Shown here piece by piece: positions 6,629 through 15,045 of a stretch of DNA of 27,981 nt (the stretch's first letter is position 1; the number at the start of each line of letters is the position of its first letter). The DNA comes from Amoebidium appalachense (taxonomy: Eukaryota; Ichthyosporea). The notes under the pieces are model-generated. The model was not told the DNA's origin. It did no database searches and worked only from the letters and a program-made list of their open reading frames with translations. Both the position numbers and the translations under genes were made by a program. The stretch spans positions 1 to 27,981 of the forward strand of contig CAVNZM010000050.1 in the NCBI GenBank assembly GCA_963693365.1. Reading direction: 5' to 3'.

Positions 6629-7537
6629 CTACCCCAGCACGTGCTTCTCCAGGAAGCGCACGGGGTACACCTTGACCGGGCGCAGGTCCCCCTGCACCAT
6701 CTTCAACGTCTCCTCGGGCTCGCAGCCCTCCTGCTCGCGCCACGTGCGTGCGAGCATCCGGCCGACCGTGCTGCTGGACCTGTCGGTGATGCCCCGGTCG
6801 ACGAGGAACTTCCCGACGGTCACGTACCCGCCGATCGCAGACTCTTCGATGGCCGCACGCTCGCCGGCGGGCACGAGCACGTTGGCCACGGCGTCGTTGA
6901 GCAGCATGCGCATGCGCGGGTCCCTGTCGAGGCCGAACTCCTCGAGGAGGCTGCGGTAGCTCTTGATGTTCTCCACACGCATGCGCCCGTTCTCAATCAG
7001 CAAGCGCTCGACCTCGGCCTCCTCCCGCTTCACGCGCAGCCGACGCTCCTCCTCCAGCTCCTCGCGGCGCCGCTTGCGGTCGGGGGTCTCGTCGGTGCCG
7101 TTGCGGAAGAACTCACGCTCCTCGGGGGTGCTGGCGTCGTAGCGGGCCTCGATCTCGGGGATGAGGGAGACGTCGCCGGAAAGTAGCCGGGCTATGTAGG
7201 TGGCACACGTCCTGCGGAACTCGTGGGCGCGCTTGCCGGGAAGCAGGAAGATGATCTCGAGGAGGACACGGAAGGGGGCGATTGGGGTGGGCTTTCCAAC
7301 CCCATTGATCTGGGCGTCCTCAGCCTCGCTGAGGATGTCAACAACACTATGGTCCTTTGATTTCTTGATCTGTGACCATGCCTCGTACATCGCCGCCTTT
7401 CCAATCACCATTGAAATCACATCTAGGACACTTGCCATGTTCTTGTCTCTGTCAATGCGCATAGTGCAACCTTTGAACTGGGGGAACTCCTTCCAAAGAA
7501 GCGACATATCGCCGGTTTTTTTCTGCTCGCCAGCCAT
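6629..7537 (-). CDS. BRO-like accessory protein 1, 302 aa
   Basis: Paralogue of the gene at 22192-23124 and, more distantly, of the gene at 17944-19482. Order of parts: an N-terminal domain (MSLLWKEFPQFK ... MASVLDVI), a conserved core (PFRVLLEIIFLLPGKRAHEF then ARLLSGDVSLIPEIEAR), a highly charged helix (DRKRRREELEEERRLR) and a C-terminal domain of about 90 residues starting GLDRDPRMR. The LPGKRA / GD-SLI-EI signature is of the type seen in BRO-related proteins of large DNA viruses; DNA binding is the usual proposal. The charged-helix segment is nearly identical to paralogue 3 even at DNA level, indicating recent duplication or gene conversion. The ATG is 38 bases past a consensus TATA box. 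Confidence 0.7.
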   Translation of the reverse strand: MAGEQKKTGDMSLLWKEFPQFKGCTMRIDRDKNMASVLDVISMVIGKAAMYEAWSQIKKSKDHSVVDILSEAEDAQINGVGKPTPIAPFRVLLEIIFLLPGKRAHEFRRTCATYIARLLSGDVSLIPEIEARYDASTPEEREFFRNGTDETPDRKRRREELEEERRLRVKREEAEVERLLIENGRMRVENIKSYRSLLEEFGLDRDPRMRMLLNDAVANVLVPAGERAAIEESAIGGYVTVGKFLVDRGITDRSSSTVGRMLARTWREQEGCEPEETLKMVQGDLRPVKVYPVRFLEKHVLG

Positions 7538-7574
7538 GCTGTGTCCGACTGACCTCCTCTGCCGGGCGCTGCTC

Positions 7575-7581
7575 TTTTATA
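7575..7581 (-). promoter_or_regulatory. TATA box of BRO-like gene 1
   Basis: On the minus strand TATAAAA in the context CTGAAGGTATAAAAGAGC lies about 40 bases before the ATG at 7537. Confidence 0.7.
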
Positions 7582-7599
7582 CCTTCAGACCAGGAGAAC

Positions 7600-7695
7600 G
7601 GGAGCCCCGACGCCCGGCACGGTTGGTGTCGGCCTCCCAGGCTGCCAGCCGCTTGTCGTGAGAGTAAACTGCATCAACACGGAAAGTGCGCCGGA
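7600..7695 (-). pseudogene. Remnant of the 11472-11837 gene family
   Basis: The minus-strand translation contains DKRLAAWEADTNRAG, matching DKRLAAGWEADTARFG of the small membrane-anchored protein encoded at 11472-11837. The similarity covers only about 15-20 residues (roughly 7624-7668), and no ATG-initiated gene surrounds it. It appears to be a leftover of a duplicated copy that now lies just upstream of the BRO 1 promoter. Confidence 0.5.
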
Positions 7696-7730
7696 CGTGC
7701 ACATGTAGCAATCTTTTTGGGGTCCCGGGT

Positions 7731-9872
7731 ATGGCGAATATTCTGGAGGATCTGGACTTGGTGGAAAACATGGAGGACGAGGACACGGACAGCATGGAGG
7801 ACGAGGGCACGGACAGCATGGAGGACGAGGACACGGACCCCTTCTCAGATGCGTATTTTGAAGTCCTGGAAGCTGCAGGGGTTGTTGAGCCTGGCACGAC
7901 GGTCGACGACTGGTTCTGCGCCGACCCGGCAGACATAAGTGCGCTCCGGACAGGTAGAAACTGGTGGCCGAACAAGCGCGCTGTTCAGGAGGCCGTGGAC
8001 AACGGCACGGTGCAGCGGGCGATTGAGCGCCTGCAACAGCAGGGCCTGGAAATGCCCGAAGGACGGGGGATGGAAGACCTAATAATCGAAACGCTGGTGT
8101 TCATGCGCGTGGCCCGCCAGGCACTCTCCGAGTCTGGGATGGTGCGAAAGGTGTCAACCTTGTGGGGTGGGGAGCCTGAGAACCGCGACCCCTACATACG
8201 CGAAAATCTGGAAGATCTGGTGAGCCCCGCCGTGCGCGAAGAGGTAAAGGCGGCCAAGCGCAATGGGGACGAGAATGCCATTCAAAATATTATGGATGAT
8301 CCGGAAATCCGCGCCCAGATCACAGACGCGCTGTGGTGCAGGGCTGCTCGCAGGGCCAATCGTCTCAAGCGCCTGGAAACAGCTCTGTACATGTCCGAGG
8401 GGCTCACCAAGAGAGAGTACATATTCAGGTACGCAGATGAGTTGTTTCCCTCGTACGCCGCGGCACGGATACGTGATATACCAATGGGTGATAACGAAGC
8501 ATGGGAAAGGGCCGTCGAAACTGAAATGCTAGACGAAGCTGTGGTGGAGGAAGTCCGGAAGAAACTTATGAAACGCGCCACCAGTATTGGCGGCAAATAT
8601 GTCGGAATCTTCCAGTTGGCTCTCAACGAGATGATAGCAAGCCACGGTGGCGTCATTCCAAACATGCAACAACGTCCCCACAATGGCGATGTCGAAATGG
8701 CTGTAGAACCCGAAGCCCCGGATTCGGATTCGATGCCCCAGGCTCCATCTGGTAGCACTGCACCGGTGTCCGGGTCTGCCATGGATCTTTCGCACGCGGA
8801 GGGCGATGAAGATGATGCGAACATTTTCGAATGGACCGCACAAGGCCTTGTCAAACTATTTGCTACGTTGACCGCTGACTCTCCGCACCAGGCGAATCGG
8901 CTTTGTTATGAGCACAAGTGGGAGCTTGTTGACAAGTTTGAGTTGTTCGCGCGCGGTGCGCTCGAGATCGCCAGACGACGTCAAATGAAAGAAGATTTGG
9001 GCAAAATGCTGAAGGCAGATTTGGACGCAGAAGAGGCAGACGCTAAAGACGAAGAGGACGAGGAGGACCGCGCGTTTGTGGTCCCTGATGACGACCCGGA
9101 GTTGCAGCCACCAGACAACAATGCACCCGACACCCTTTCCGACGAGCTCCGCGACCTGAGGGCTGCGGTACAGATTGCACAACCCGAGACCAGGATCGAA
9201 GCCGTGAGGCAGGTTCTTGACTGGCTGGCGAGACAGCCGAACGGGGTGTACCACCCACCGCCGCCACGGATGCTGTTCCACAGGTTGCCGTCTCCATTGG
9301 ACCTGTCAGACTGGCTCACCCGGACGATTTCTCCCATGGATGAAGAGGACATGAGGATCCCAGAAGGGGTTTACAACGCGCTGCAGAAGTGGATCAGGTA
9401 CACGAAACTTAGACGCCTAGAAGCCCTGCGCGCAAATTTCAGACCGGCCCCGTCGACCGCGGAGTTAGAGGCATACGTAGAGAGAATGTACAGGGCGATC
9501 AACGGCTTGCTCCCGGATCGCTTCCACAACCACACTAATGATTGGACGGGACGGTTTGATGCCTACCCCAGCGAAACAGCAGCCATCATACTCCTTTCTG
9601 GGGCAGAACCCCGGGGGGATCCATTGGCGGCGGCAGACGGCGACCCCATATTTGCGAGGATGCTCATCATCGCCGCAGGGGTCCAGGGATTGCACGATGC
9701 AGGGGTTTTTCAGTTTACAGGTGTGGAGTCGCCGGTTAGACCGGTGGTTGAAGACTTGCCATTAGGACCGGCTGGCAATACCCGGTGGACGCGGTCTGGA
9801 ACAACGCATGCCCTGAGGACCACCAAAAGGCAAAGGAGACAGCTCAGGCATTACAGGCCACCCGGGCAGTAA
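7731..9872 (+). CDS. Large acidic hypothetical protein, 713 aa
   Basis: The start is the ATG at 7731; the open frame upstream has no other ATG. The N-terminus carries three near-copies of an eight-residue acidic unit (MEDE-D/G-TDS). The rest is predominantly helical, with acidic linkers (about 350-380 and 445-490, including DEEDEEDRAFVVPDDDPE) and a basic C-terminal tail (TTKRQRRQLRHYRPPG). I recognise no catalytic motif or membrane segment and no known family. It is divergent from BRO-like gene 1 and followed after about 50 bases by the broken protease-like gene. Third-position GC is lower than in the virion-type genes, suggesting accessory origin. Confidence 0.75.
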   Translation: MANILEDLDLVENMEDEDTDSMEDEGTDSMEDEDTDPFSDAYFEVLEAAGVVEPGTTVDDWFCADPADISALRTGRNWWPNKRAVQEAVDNGTVQRAIERLQQQGLEMPEGRGMEDLIIETLVFMRVARQALSESGMVRKVSTLWGGEPENRDPYIRENLEDLVSPAVREEVKAAKRNGDENAIQNIMDDPEIRAQITDALWCRAARRANRLKRLETALYMSEGLTKREYIFRYADELFPSYAAARIRDIPMGDNEAWERAVETEMLDEAVVEEVRKKLMKRATSIGGKYVGIFQLALNEMIASHGGVIPNMQQRPHNGDVEMAVEPEAPDSDSMPQAPSGSTAPVSGSAMDLSHAEGDEDDANIFEWTAQGLVKLFATLTADSPHQANRLCYEHKWELVDKFELFARGALEIARRRQMKEDLGKMLKADLDAEEADAKDEEDEEDRAFVVPDDDPELQPPDNNAPDTLSDELRDLRAAVQIAQPETRIEAVRQVLDWLARQPNGVYHPPPPRMLFHRLPSPLDLSDWLTRTISPMDEEDMRIPEGVYNALQKWIRYTKLRRLEALRANFRPAPSTAELEAYVERMYRAINGLLPDRFHNHTNDWTGRFDAYPSETAAIILLSGAEPRGDPLAAADGDPIFARMLIIAAGVQGLHDAGVFQFTGVESPVRPVVEDLPLGPAGNTRWTRSGTTHALRTTKRQRRQLRHYRPPGQ

Positions 9873-9923
9873 ACAAGCGAACACAATCGAAGCCACCAAA
9901 GTTTTGGGGTGTTGAATCTATAG

Positions 9924-11429
9924 ATGGCACACGGGCGAGGGAGGGATGTAGTGGAAAGATTTCCCGTGAAGCCGCGCTGCTTTTTCAGGTTCGTAAAGAA
10001 AAATGCAGAACATTTTGTGGAAGAAACGCCGGTCTCCCCCAGCACTCAGACGTACGCATGGACACCGGAAAACGGTTGCCTCTCCCTCTCCCTGGAAAGC
10101 ACAGAACCCGACACGATCCCGGTGTATCTTGCCTGTGTTAAACGTCTCCGGTTCGATGCGCAACAGGATGGCTACTCCGTGAATATCGAGTTCGAGAACC
10201 AAGATAGTCCTGGGATACGCACCTTCGACACAACTTACGATTCGGTTCGAAACTTCATGTTGGACAAGAGGGGCAATGCTTTCAAGGAGATCATGGTGAA
10301 GCACGCCCCATACCAGATCGAGGAGTACAAAAAGAGTACCATCCCTGGGAACCCAACACCCCCATATTTGCAGGAGGATTCGGTAGCAGACCTCTTGTTT
10401 GACAAACTGTACCGCGGGGCCCAACAAATTTCGGGGTCCATAAAAGATTTGATAGGGGTAGGGTCTGTGTGGACTTCGCCTGCAGTAGAGGGGAGAACCA
10501 ATACTATAGTAATGCTACAGACATATCTTCCGAAGTCCACAATTTTCGCCCCGGAGAATTGCTCCGTACACAACCCAACAACGAGTCAATGACTGTCCAG
10601 CAATCGTTTAGGAATCTCAGGAACGATGGCTTCATGACCACCATATCGATGCCTAAATGGAAGTTCTTTTTTAGGAACGAACTCGCGACAATGTTGTTCC
10701 AATGGCTGACTGACCCCCAACGGGTGCCCTACTTTATTATATACACAGGTGAAGTGCACCATGCTTCTGTCATCATACTCGTTTCAGGTGACAAGTCGAG
10801 TATAGTTCTGGAGTTCTTCAATGTCCATGCCCCGAGTAGCACGTTGACAAAAGCCCTTGTCTCATTCATGAGAAGCGCTGATCCCACAGGCAAGCTGAAA
10901 GACATACTTCGATCCCTCAAACCCGAAAGTGTTTGCACTGATTTGCAAAATCTTCATGGAAAAAGGACATTGTACGACGAATTGTTTGACAGAGACGAGG
11001 TGGTCGATGGGGCCTGTGCGTCTTGGTTGAGTATTTACATACTGTTGCGGACTTCACAAGCCGACTGGTCGTCCATACCGGGTGCGGATGGGCACACCAT
11101 AGGCGAGCGGATCTGCAACTTCATCAAGACGAAAATCGCAAGGGATGGGGGATTCCAAGCGGTTTATAAGGTCGGGGGGGACGATCGCGATGTACGGAAA
11201 GCGCCTGGTCGAACTCTACGGGGCTAAGATGTATCAAACTGCGGATTGGTGGGCGCAAGACGGCGTCAATCAACAGGAGCGTTACCGAGAGGTCGTGGAC
11301 ATGGTGCTTTCCAAGAAAGTTCTCGTATTGACCGATGCCGAGCTCAAGGATGCAGGACTGCCAACACGCAAGGACGGCGAGCAACTTGTGAACGAGGTCC
11401 GAGAACAAGCGGCGCGCCTCCTCCCCTGA
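9924..11429 (+). pseudogene. Protease-like paralogue broken by two frameshifts
   Basis: Three consecutive frames (9924 to about 10550, about 10550 to 11175, about 11175 to 11429) together match the intact 503-residue gene at 19856-21367 along its length. The frame changes fall at a CCCC run (10549-10552) and a G7 run (11174-11180). Putative catalytic residues are conserved across the copies: HHASVI (His), LEFFN (Glu) and GACASW (Cys). The C-terminus VLTDAELKDAGLPTRKDGE also matches. As written it cannot give a full-length protein. Real inactivation and homopolymer sequencing error are both possible; the good conservation of all three parts suggests recent breakage or error. Confidence 0.75.
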
Positions 11430-11471
11430 GGGCATCAAAAGGTCAAGAATTGAGGTGGATTGATCCCTGCC

Positions 11472-11837
11472 TCAGCGGAGGACCTCCCTTCTCAGCGCAG
11501 CGGCCAGCCGCGCGAGCCAGGCGGTGCGGTCGTCGCCCAGGCGTGTGGCAAAGTCGGCATAGGACATCTGTGCCGAGAACCATTGACCCTTCTCCTCATT
11601 CCAGTAGCGCAGGCCGTTGACATTGGAAACTTCCATGCGCGGGCACCGGCCACATTCGCCAAAACGGGCTGTGTCGGCCTCCCAGCCCGCGGCCAGGCGC
11701 TTGTCATAAAGCAGGGCGGCACAGGCGGGTGCGTCGCAGGGCGGGTCACGACCGAACACCGTGCGCACCGCATCTCGCAGCGCAAGCGCAAGCAGGGTGG
11801 TCACGCAGAGGGCCATGAGCAGGAGTACCAGCTGCAT
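11472..11837 (-). CDS. Small protein with N-terminal membrane anchor, 121 aa
   Basis: The ATG at 11837 begins a hydrophobic helix (residues 1-20, MQLVLLLMALCVTTLLALAL) that is either a signal peptide or a type II anchor. A Cys-containing domain follows, with cysteines in CDAPAC and GECGRC. Later parts include the conserved DKRLAAGWEADT and an Arg/Ala-rich tail. The product is likely on the virion surface or in the secretory route. A fragment of a second copy survives near 7.65 kb. The family is not otherwise recognised. Confidence 0.65.
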   Translation of the reverse strand: MQLVLLLMALCVTTLLALALRDAVRTVFGRDPPCDAPACAALLYDKRLAAGWEADTARFGECGRCPRMEVSNVNGLRYWNEEKGQWFSAQMSYADFATRLGDDRTAWLARLAAALRREVLR

Positions 11838-11885
11838 TGTTACGTCACGGGCGCATTTTGTGCCGGCTTAATCTTCCTGTAGTGC

Positions 11886-12474
11886 ATGCACATCACGCAC
11901 GGCGACCGCTTCGTCAGCCGCAACCTCGCGCTGCTCAGCTGCCCGGTGGAGTGGCCCGAGGACCTGGCCAACACGAGGCACACGGGCATGGGCCTGCGGT
12001 GGCGGCGTGACGGCGACAAGGTCACCGCCATGCTCGGTGAGACACGCATGTACTGGAGGGCGCTGCCCGAGGCCAACGTCGTCACGTTCACCGATGACCC
12101 GGCTCAGGCGAGCTCTTTTGGGTTCAGCGACTGCCCGCTCCCGCAGCCCAACCACGTTCCCGACACGGGTCTGGCGGGCGTGCGGGTGCGTCTGCACGAC
12201 AAAGACCTGCCGGCTCTCCCCCCACCTAGCGCACCGCCCCCAGGGCCGCGTGGAGCTCGGCGTGGCCTTCTCCATCGGCGTGCTCGGCGTGGGGCCCCTG
12301 CCCATGCCCTCGTGGTTTGTGTCCTCGGTCGCAGACACGAGCCCCACCATGCAGTATGGGTTCCGCGGCGTCAACCTTGCGCTGTGCCTGCTGCACGTGT
12401 GGCGCGTGCGCGTGTGCGTGGACCTGTTCCCGTTCCCGGGCCTGACGCTTTTTCTGGCGCTGCTCGAGCTCTGA
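11886..12474 (+). CDS. Hypothetical protein split by a C-run frameshift
   Basis: The ATG at 11886 starts a frame with GC-rich third positions (MHITHGDRFVSRNLALLSCP ...). It stays convincing to about 12216, just before a C6 run at 12218-12223. After the run the coding pattern continues in the next frame (GRVELGVAFSIGVLGVGPLP ...) to the TGA at 12474. One surplus C would explain this. The product would be about 195 residues, mostly beta-like, ending in a hydrophobic, aromatic stretch. No known family is recognised. Confidence 0.55.
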
Positions 12475-12494
12475 TATTTTGTAGCCATCTATCA

Positions 12495-12890
12495 ATGCGT
12501 GCGCTGCTCCTGTGTCCCCCCCTGCTTGCACTGGTCCTTGCGGCCCCCGAGTGCCTGGTGTTTGCAAGCTCGGCAACCCTTGCGGCAACCACCGCGCACG
12601 TGCCGCCCAGCTCCACTGCCGAAACAAAGACGTGGTGGGCGACCCTGACGCACGTGGAGACCGTTGCAGCCACCACCACAGCCGCCGCTTCGATTCAAAC
12701 CATCGAAACCACCTCGGCCTCGGAAACTCCCACCGAAACGGACACCGACGTATTCGAGATCCCCACCTCCATCACTGAAGGCGACCCAACCGACGAACCC
12801 ATGCCCACGATGCCCGTGGACCCGCCCGCACCACCCGCCGGGGTGAACGCATCCAACTGGGAGTGCCGTTGCACGCTCATCAGACGTTAA
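12495..12890 (+). CDS. Secreted or surface Thr/Ser-rich protein, 131 aa
   Basis: The ATG at 12495 gives a clear signal peptide (MRALLLCPPLLALVLAAPEC, cleavage probably near residue 25-30). A mucin-like stretch rich in Thr, Ser, Ala and Glu follows (about 35-95). A Pro-rich linker and a short Cys-containing C-terminus (NASNWECRC) end the protein; NAS is an N-glycosylation sequon. This suggests a secreted, O-glycosylated or stalk-like protein. It begins 21 bases after the preceding gene's stop, on the same strand. Confidence 0.65.
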   Translation: MRALLLCPPLLALVLAAPECLVFASSATLAATTAHVPPSSTAETKTWWATLTHVETVAATTTAAASIQTIETTSASETPTETDTDVFEIPTSITEGDPTDEPMPTMPVDPPAPPAGVNASNWECRCTLIRR

Positions 12891-12970
12891 TCATTTCTCG
12901 GAAAACCAGAGTTGGCCTGTCCATTCTTTGTTTTGTTCAGCCACGCCAGCTTTTAATTTGCGCAAGAAGA

Positions 12971-13474
12971 ATGGACTTGTCAAATGCGATTGCCTTAATC
13001 ATTCTAATGCTTACTATCGGTATGTTGGCATGGGCATACATCAAGTACGAACCCAAACCTGCCCCTGGCAAAAACGACAGTACCCCTAAGCCTGGCCCCG
13101 GCAAAAACGACAGTACCCCTGCAGTCGCACGGACACAGTGGTATGCTTTCGACCAAGTGGGGGACCACAGCACGGACAACACGTTTAACGACTGGCAAGA
13201 CCCGGTGAACTATGGGTACACGTCGGCCAGTCAGTGCATTAACCGATGCCAATCTATGAGCGGATGCCAACAGGTGGGCTATTCGCCATGGCAGGATATG
13301 GACGGGAAGCGGCCAAAAGGCTATTGCTACATGAGAAAAGCCGTCAAGAAATGGCCGTTGGATGCGTGGTCAAACAAGTCCGGTGTGGCTGCATCGGAAT
13401 CGCAGGTCACGTATGTGATGGCCGCACAAGTGCCGGAGAGCGAGAAGCAACATGGCAAGCTGGTTGAGTTCTAG
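12971..13474 (+). CDS. Type II membrane protein with PAN/apple-like domain, 167 aa
   Basis: The ATG at 12971 is followed by a membrane helix (about residues 6-24, AIALIILMLTIGMLAWAYI). Two copies of an 11-residue Pro/Lys unit ending GKNDSTP come next. The ectodomain contains a Cys pattern C-x3-C-x5-C followed about 25 residues later by YCYM (ASQCINRCQSMSGCQQVGY ... GYCYMRK). That spacing fits PAN/apple-type domains, which bind carbohydrate or protein, so attachment to host cells is possible. The assignment is from the Cys spacing only. Codon usage is more AT-rich than in the structural gene after it, hinting at later acquisition. Confidence 0.65.
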   Translation: MDLSNAIALIILMLTIGMLAWAYIKYEPKPAPGKNDSTPKPGPGKNDSTPAVARTQWYAFDQVGDHSTDNTFNDWQDPVNYGYTSASQCINRCQSMSGCQQVGYSPWQDMDGKRPKGYCYMRKAVKKWPLDAWSNKSGVAASESQVTYVMAAQVPESEKQHGKLVEF

Positions 13475-13652
13475 CATGAATCAGACGAACAAATGTAAGA
13501 AAGGCTGGCATTTCCATTGCCCCCTGGTTTGGGTGCACGCTGCTACAAAGATATTTGGCAACCTTGTTTTTCTTTGTCGTGTATATGGCCAATTTGATGG
13601 CTGTTTGATCTTGTGTCTAGAGCTGGCTTCTTTTTTATTGTGCCCCAATGTA

Positions 13653-15011
13653 ATGTCGCATGCGCGCTCCCGCATCCTTGACGACATGGCGTCCCACATC
13701 GACTTCTCGGCGGCAGTGGCCCGCCGGGCAGCGTTCCCGCACGGGCCGGCCCTGCCCTCGGCCCCCCGCAGCGTGTCGGTGCCGAGCGAGGCGCCCCCGC
13801 GTGTCGAGCCCCCGCAGCCGCCGCAGGGCCAGTGGCGCTACCACTTCGTGACGGGCGGGTCCGAGTGCCGGCCGCTGCAGGTGGAGTTTCCGGCCACCCA
13901 GTCCGTGCACGGCATCCGTGTCGAGGGCTTCAAGGCGCACAGCGTGTACGACGTGTGCGAGGGCGCCAACAGGCTGACGCTGTCGCTGTCGTACCTGGAC
14001 TCGCCCGACGGCCGGCCCCCGGGCATGTGGGTGAAGGCGTCCACCGACGTGTACCTGCCTGTGGGCAACTACACCCTGGACACCCTGTGCGCCGAGCTCG
14101 AGATGCGGCTGGACGCCGCCATCGCCGCATGCTTCAACCCCAGCTACAGCCCCGAGGAGGTGGCGGACATTTTGGAGATGTACCCGGACACGCTGCCCTA
14201 CTACGCCAGCGTCACACACACGGAGCGGTTGCGCCGGGACGCCGAGCGCAACGGCGAGGCGTGGACCAGGCACCAGGACTTTGTGTGCAAGACGCGGTGG
14301 GCGCCACGCCGGCAGGGCCCGCGCGACGAGATCGCCTTCGAGGCGCTGATGCTCGCGCAGCTGTACTACAGGGAGAACGCATGGGCGTGGCGCGAGCTGG
14401 CCAACGAGCGTGACGCGCACGGGCGCATCCAGTGGCCGTTCCACAACACGCTGTACAACCTCATGACGCCCTCGAAGCTCGCGCTGCCCGGGCGACTGGT
14501 GATCAGCATCCACCACCGCAAGAACATGGACCCGGACACCATGAAGCACTGGCTGCCGTATGTGTCGGTGCCGACGTTCTCGCTTGACGTGTGCCGGGGG
14601 CTCGGGAACGTGCTGGGAATGGCGGCCGGCGCGCACGTCAGCCACAGCCTGACGGCGGGGCTGCCTCCGCTGGCACGCTACTTCGACGGGCGAGACCATG
14701 CGGTCGTGGAGGAGGGCGACCAGCAGCTGCCGTGCCAGGGCGACAACATCCAGTGCGTGTTTGGGACGGACGCACCCCTGGGCCCGCGGGGGGCGCTCAT
14801 GGTGCACGTCATGCAGGGCGAGACCAGCCTGCAGGGGCGCATCATGGCGCCCGGGGTGCAGGGTGCGGCGGGCGGGGCGGTGGACGACATGCTGGCGAGC
14901 CCGCAGATCTTGGGGACGCTGGATCACGTCGACACGCTGCGACTGGTGGTGGTGGACGAGACCGGGACAAGGGTGACTGGCTGTTTCTCGGCGCTGGTCG
15001 CGGTTAAATAA
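13653..15011 (+). CDS. Probable virion structural protein, 452 aa
   Basis: The ATG at 13653 is chosen; another at 13686 (MASHIDFSAAV) is also possible. A Pro-rich N-terminus leads to a beta-rich body. The segment LTLSLSYLDSPDG ... VYLPVGNYTLDTLCAELEMR contains a G-x-Y-T-x-x-x-L-x-x-x-L element often seen in minor capsid and penton-type proteins of DNA viruses, where it forms a helix after a beta strand. The rest (VISIHHRKNMDPDT; GALMVHVMQGETSLQGRI) is compatible with further beta domains. High GC, strong codon bias and long length mark it as a core gene. Its TAA overlaps an AAATAAA signal. Double-jelly-roll capsid identity is not supported. Confidence 0.65.
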   Translation: MSHARSRILDDMASHIDFSAAVARRAAFPHGPALPSAPRSVSVPSEAPPRVEPPQPPQGQWRYHFVTGGSECRPLQVEFPATQSVHGIRVEGFKAHSVYDVCEGANRLTLSLSYLDSPDGRPPGMWVKASTDVYLPVGNYTLDTLCAELEMRLDAAIAACFNPSYSPEEVADILEMYPDTLPYYASVTHTERLRRDAERNGEAWTRHQDFVCKTRWAPRRQGPRDEIAFEALMLAQLYYRENAWAWRELANERDAHGRIQWPFHNTLYNLMTPSKLALPGRLVISIHHRKNMDPDTMKHWLPYVSVPTFSLDVCRGLGNVLGMAAGAHVSHSLTAGLPPLARYFDGRDHAVVEEGDQQLPCQGDNIQCVFGTDAPLGPRGALMVHVMQGETSLQGRIMAPGVQGAAGGAVDDMLASPQILGTLDHVDTLRLVVVDETGTRVTGCFSALVAVK

Positions 15012-15045
15012 AGAAGATTCTCAGATATTATCTGTGCACTTGTGT

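Noticed and set aside
13635-14927. Long antisense open frame opposite the structural-protein gene
   Set aside because: It mirrors the GC-rich codon positions of the real gene; composition is Arg/His/Val-rich with no domain.
13653-15011. Major capsid protein identity
   Set aside because: The length is compatible, but I see no double-jelly-roll signature; only a general structural-protein element is visible.
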